NCBI GenBank assembly: GCA_016763235.1 | Contig: JAESUE010000235.1 | Span: 1-7,647, forward strand | From: Pseudomonadales bacterium | GTDB lineage: Bacteria > Pseudomonadota > Gammaproteobacteria > Pseudomonadales > UBA3067 | Length of the DNA: 7,647 nt | Direction of reading: 5' to 3' | Part shown: positions 5,109 to 7,647 of the stretch, piece by piece | Numbering within the stretch: the stretch's first letter is position 1 | How the letters are laid out: each line of letters begins with the position of its first letter | Notes under the pieces: model-generated | Told to the model about the DNA's origin: nothing | What the model saw: the letters and a program-made list of their open reading frames with translations, nothing else | Database searches by the model: none | Program-made: the position numbers and the translations under genes

Positions 5109-6068
5109 ATGGCGCGATTAAGTATTGATAGAATCGAAGCTGCTACAGATTCGATTGATGGTGTCTTTCAGAACTCTCCACAATATGTATGTCCAGGACT
5201 CAGTGCAGTTCTAGGGTGTAGTGTCGTTTTGAAGGTAGAAACGATTAATCCTGTCCGCAGCTTTAAGGGACGCGGGACGGAAACGATTTTGTCGCGCTTA
5301 GATAAAAATGGTAGCCAAAAATCAGTCGTGTGCGCTAGTGCTGGAAATTTAGGTCAGGCATTGGCCTATAGTGGACGGAACAGAGGTTTCGATGTAACAG
5401 TAACGGCATCTTTTGCTGCTAACCCATTAAAGATAGAGCGCATGAGGGCTCTCGGCGCAAATGTTGTATTAGTAAATGGACAATTTGAAGAGGCCCTTGA
5501 AGTTGCACTCGCTCATTCAGATAGAATTGGGGCATTTTTAGTAGAGGACAGTAAAAACCTTGACAGCTGCGAGGGGGCTGGAACCATAGGACTTGAACTT
5601 TGCAGCTTGCCGATAGATCTAGATGCTGTATTGATTTCACTTGGGGCTGGGGCGATGGCAACTGGTATTGGTTTTGCTGTGAAAAACCGTCGACCTAATA
5701 CGAAAATAATTTGCATTCAACCCAAGAACGCTCCAGCGCTGACCCGTTCTTTTCTAGCAGGTCAGGTTGTTGAATCAGGGCCACCTAATACAATTGCCGA
5801 TGGTGTGGCAGGGAGATACACCATTCCTGATGTATTGACTGACCTCCTTGAAATCGCCGATGAAGCGCTTCTGGTGAAGGAAGAGAGCATCATTGATGGA
5901 ATGCGTCTTCTCTACGAGCAATCAGGGTTGATTGTCGAACCAGCAGCAGCATTGGGTGTGGCATGTATTTTAGAGAATCAGGAACGTTTTAGAGGGCAGT
6001 GTGTAGCCACAGTCTTGTGCGGCAGTAATGTTTCACCGAAAGACTTCGGGAATTGGGTGAAACATTAA
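5109..6068 (+). CDS. Fold-type II PLP enzyme, threonine dehydratase/serine racemase-like
   Basis: A 319-residue enzyme of the tryptophan-synthase-beta fold, full length for catabolic threonine/serine dehydratases, without an ACT domain. The PLP lysine is K53 in VRSFKGRGTE. ASAGNLGQALAY (76-87) is the Ser-x-Gly-Asn loop that holds the substrate carboxylate. SLGAGAMATGIG (177-188) is the phosphate-binding glycine loop, a variant of the usual GGGG. TIADGVAGR (228-236), EPAAALGVA (277-285) and LCGSN (303-307) are the later family motifs. It probably deaminates or racemises a hydroxy-amino acid, or a close analogue; the exact substrate is not readable. AAGAGG (5098-5103) precedes ATG 5109. The gene starts 94 bases after the attC R' box, so it reads as the next cassette, but no clear attC follows it. 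Cytosolic. Confidence 0.92.
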   Translation: MARLSIDRIEAATDSIDGVFQNSPQYVCPGLSAVLGCSVVLKVETINPVRSFKGRGTETILSRLDKNGSQKSVVCASAGNLGQALAYSGRNRGFDVTVTASFAANPLKIERMRALGANVVLVNGQFEEALEVALAHSDRIGAFLVEDSKNLDSCEGAGTIGLELCSLPIDLDAVLISLGAGAMATGIGFAVKNRRPNTKIICIQPKNAPALTRSFLAGQVVESGPPNTIADGVAGRYTIPDVLTDLLEIADEALLVKEESIIDGMRLLYEQSGLIVEPAAALGVACILENQERFRGQCVATVLCGSNVSPKDFGNWVKH

Positions 6069-6147
6069 TTTAAGGGAATAGTGATTGTTTTTGCCGAAAG
6101 TGTGCTGCTGACACAAAACTGTTAAATCGTCATAAAAGAAAATGCCC

Positions 6148-6163
6148 CATAACGACGTTAGGT
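6148..6163 (+). other. Cassette-boundary remnant (CATAAC next to GTTAGGT)
   Basis: CATAAC (6148-6153) lies three bases before GTTAGGT (6157-6163), a perfect GTTRRRY core site, and the next gene starts 9 bases later. The normal attC arms between the two boxes are missing. It may be an internally deleted attC or a simple core site used for insertion. The hairpin just upstream, GTGT/ACAC near 6100-6114, is not attC-like. Confidence 0.38.
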
Positions 6164-6172
6164 ATCTTAAGT

Positions 6173-6577
6173 ATGATTAGGCTGGCGAATATTTCTGACG
6201 TTGATATGGTCAAACTTATTGATCCGTTCTCCGGCGATCGTAGTGAAGATGTAAAAGAAGGCCGAGTATACATCTACTTTGTAGAGGAGGATCTTTGTGG
6301 CTTTATTTCGATGTCACGTGCTGGATTACTCGGAAGGCCTTACATACAGTATTTGGCAGTAGCTACTAGCCATCAACAAAAAGGCATTGCATTTGAATTA
6401 TTAAGCTATATAGAGAGTAAGTATTCTGACCAACGTCTATTTATCTCAACTGAAAGTACAAATACAATAATGCTTAATTTACTATCAAAAAAGCACTATG
6501 TTCTTGCAGGTGAAATTGCTAAAGCTAACTTAAGTGGCTCAAAAGAAATCTATTATTTTAAAGAGTCCAATACCTGA
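6173..6577 (+). CDS. GNAT-family N-acetyltransferase, second copy type
   Basis: A 134-residue single-domain GNAT, distinct in sequence from the one at 4491. It starts MIRLANISDVDMV, a typical first strand and helix. The acetyl-CoA loop is QYLAVATSHQQKGIAFELLS (59-78; Q68-x-x-G71-x-A73, with Ala replacing the usual last Gly). The segment TNTIMLNLLSKKHYVLAGEI (96-115) is the motif B helix and the following strand. The acyl acceptor is unknown. The start is 9 bases after a GTTAGGT core site, leaving no room for a promoter and only a weak ribosome binding site (AGG 6160-6162), as is common in cassettes that rely on transcription from upstream. Strong hairpins follow 15 bases after the stop. Confidence 0.83.
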   Translation: MIRLANISDVDMVKLIDPFSGDRSEDVKEGRVYIYFVEEDLCGFISMSRAGLLGRPYIQYLAVATSHQQKGIAFELLSYIESKYSDQRLFISTESTNTIMLNLLSKKHYVLAGEIAKANLSGSKEIYYFKESNT

Positions 6578-6591
6578 CAAAATGTTGCAGG

Positions 6592-6664
6592 CGGAAAACC
6601 CTTCCGTTGGCACGCCAAGTTTTCCTTTTGATTCTAGCGTTATACAAACGCTAGAATCAAAAGG
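6592..6664. repeat. Three consecutive hairpins, including an 18-bp perfect dyad
   Basis: CGGAA/TTCCG (6592-6596, 6602-6606) and TTGG/CCAA (6607-6610, 6615-6618) precede CCTTTTGATTCTAGCGTT (6624-6641). The last is the perfect inverse of 6647-6664 across a 5-base loop, extended outward by T-A at 6623/6665. GGAAAAC/GTTTTCC (6593-6599, 6619-6625) offers an alternative fold. There is no T-tract on either strand, so a simple intrinsic terminator is unlikely, though the dyad could stabilise the 3' end of the GNAT mRNA. Confidence 0.85.
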
Positions 6665-7443
6665 AGAGGTGATGTTGGAATTTGGCAAATTATGGCATAA
6701 CCTCCCAATAGTAGGGTCGCATATAGATGGTGCGCCCTGAAAGTAGATGGTAAAAGGGCATTTGAACATCAATGAGCTATTCAGATGGGGTCAGCTCTTC
6801 GAAAAACAGGTATAATCTGGGCTCTTTCAAAGGTGCTGCATGTTGGCATAACCTTAGCTTTGCACATATTTTACGTGCGGAGGAGCTAGAAAACTGGCTT
6901 ACATCACCGTTTTCACCGGCAAAACAAATGCTGGAATTTTAGGGTGTGAATGGTTTTGGAAAAATTTACGGAAAAAATGGAGTAACTATTACAGCGAAGC
7001 CTGTAACTGTTCAGATTGCGTTCATTGTTTAACGTCGTTATGTGTGAGTTTTGGCGTGAGCTGAATAGTTACGAAATGGATTGTCTTTTTTAAGGATTAT
7101 TATGGCCCTGGTAGCCAGGGAGATCATGGTGACCTATGGAATGGGGTAGATTAAGTGGCTATAGTTCTTTGTTTGTGCTTCCTGCTCGGCGGAGAAAGTC
7201 AATATAAAGATGAGGCTATTTTGTTTTGGTCCGTGCTATAGCGTTTATTTCAATATATAATGATGTCATTATGTGTGATAATCCTTGCTTGTAATTCAAA
7301 TGAGAAGCCTTCAGAAGTGTGCTTTTGGCTTTGATAAGGGCCATAATAAAACAGCTAATCAGTGGCTAGGTATTGTGAATTTCCTCAAACTATCTAATAT
7401 TGATGAGCAAGGCGTTATGTGTCTTTAACGAGTTTCTTAGTTT
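6665..7443. other. Long stretch without a convincing gene
   Basis: Only very short frames occur. The best is ATG 6772 to TAG 6942 (56 codons, MSYSDGVSSSKNRYNL at the start), without a ribosome binding site. A 22-codon frame (ATG 6672) has AGGAGAGG just before it. Both encode WHNL, because GGCATAACC occurs twice (6694-6702 and 6845-6853). TATAAT at 6811-6816 has no matching -35. Half-sites GTTATGTGT (7037, 7414) and ATTATGTGT (7268) recall the end of the attC at 5009, so the stretch may be a series of decayed or ORF-less cassettes. CCCTGG-TAG-CCAGGG near 7104-7120 is a small perfect hairpin. Confidence 0.5.
6982..7072. repeat. Imperfect 91-base palindrome, attC-sized
   Basis: GTAACTATTaCAGC (from 6982) pairs with GCTGAATAGTTAC (7060-7072) with one bulged A. 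Pairing continues weakly through GCC/GGC and AACT/AGTT inside. The size and the imperfect arms resemble attC, but the outer boxes do not fit GTTRRRY well. Confidence 0.35.
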
Positions 7444-7488
7444 TATATTCGGACTGGTGAATCCGAGTATAAATTTTATTATTCACCA
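7444..7488 (+). promoter_or_regulatory. Cold-shock gene leader with two exclusive hairpins
   Basis: Hairpin A: TATATTCGGA (7444-7453) pairs with TCCGAGTATA (7462-7471) around the loop CTGGTGAA. Hairpin B: TGGTGAAT (7455-7462) pairs perfectly with ATTCACCA (7481-7488), using the loop and one stem base of hairpin A. The two largely exclude each other. Because B ends 19 bases before the start codon, a temperature-dependent switch near the ribosome binding site is plausible. Such leaders are known for cspA; the structure here is only read by eye. Confidence 0.5.
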
Positions 7489-7507
7489 ACAATCATGAGT
7501 AAAGAAA

Positions 7508-7647
7508 ATGAGTAAAGGTACAGTTAAATGGTTCAACCCTGATAAAGGATTTGGTTTTATTACACCTGGAGATGGCGGCAAAGATTTGTTTGTTCATCAC
7601 ACATCTATCCAATCAAATGGTGGTTTCAATACACTAAGTGATGGTCA
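7508..7647 (+). CDS. cspA: CspA-family cold-shock protein, 3' end outside the window
   Basis: The first 46 codons of a small RNA/ssDNA-binding OB-fold protein (normally about 70 residues) that melts mRNA structure. It begins MSKGTVKWFNPDKGFGFI. The RNP1 motif KGFGFI (13-18) and the RNP2 motif DLFVHH (26-31) are intact, as are the aromatic W8 and F9. ATG 7508 is the start: an earlier ATG at 7495 in another frame stops after six codons and ends overlapping this start. The ribosome binding site is weak (AAAGAA). The paralogue (cspA, cspD or other) cannot be fixed from this part, so the symbol means the family. It is a normal chromosomal gene and may mark the right border of the accessory region. 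Confidence 0.96.
   Translation, partial: MSKGTVKWFNPDKGFGFITPGDGGKDLFVHHTSIQSNGGFNTLSDG

Noticed and set aside
5419..5716. Two minus-strand frames inside the PLP enzyme gene
   Set aside because: They are antisense shadows of a clear coding region.
6539..6772. Minus-strand and + strand frames across the 18-bp dyad
   Set aside because: The frames arise because the palindrome is open on both strands; the translations mirror each other around it.
6811..6816. TATAAT as a -10 promoter box
   Set aside because: No TTGACA-like box at the proper distance and no gene downstream to serve.
6772..6942. 56-codon + strand frame
   Set aside because: No ribosome binding site, no recognisable motif, and surrounded by non-coding repeats; mentioned only as the best short frame in the gene-free stretch.

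Overview
The window looks like an accessory region of a gammaproteobacterium, probably marine or aquatic. The evidence is the moderately AT-rich DNA, a CspA-family cold-shock gene, a NarL-type remnant and integron-type cassettes. No species can be named. The best organising idea is a gene-cassette array without an integrase in view, broken up by one insertion sequence and by degenerate DNA.

Left part (1-1830): the tail of an unidentified ORF; about 400 bases with no gene; a Tlde1-type (DUF2778, L,D-transpeptidase-like) peptidoglycan-targeting gene broken by one base in a G-run; and a 204-residue lipoprotein gene that could be its immunity partner. The lipoprotein gene is followed by the 5' arm and loop of an attC-like site.

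IS (about 1832-3340): an IS110-family, IS1111-group element with a complete DEDD/Ser transposase, sub-terminal inverted repeats, a short left end and a 400-base right end. The right end holds a candidate bridge RNA. Its internal loop carries one strand that matches the left flank of the insertion at 11 of 12 bases, and another that is complementary to the right flank over 8 bases. The element sits in the 3' arm of the attC-like site, as expected for IS1111 elements that target attC. This is the most striking observation in the window.

Middle (3341-4364): a run of hairpins with A-rich loops, a decayed 3' end of a narL/luxR-type response regulator, a 15-bp dyad, and an intact tandem-CBS-domain protein gene.

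Right part (4462-6577): a GNAT acetyltransferase gene whose stop codon lies inside a convincing 105-base attC, then a fold-type II PLP enzyme (threonine dehydratase/serine racemase-like), then a second small GNAT. All are on the + strand, as in a cassette array. From 6578 to 7507 there is no convincing gene, but there are strong dyads and recurring GTTATGTG half-sites. The window ends in the first 46 codons of a cold-shock protein gene whose leader can form two mutually exclusive hairpins.
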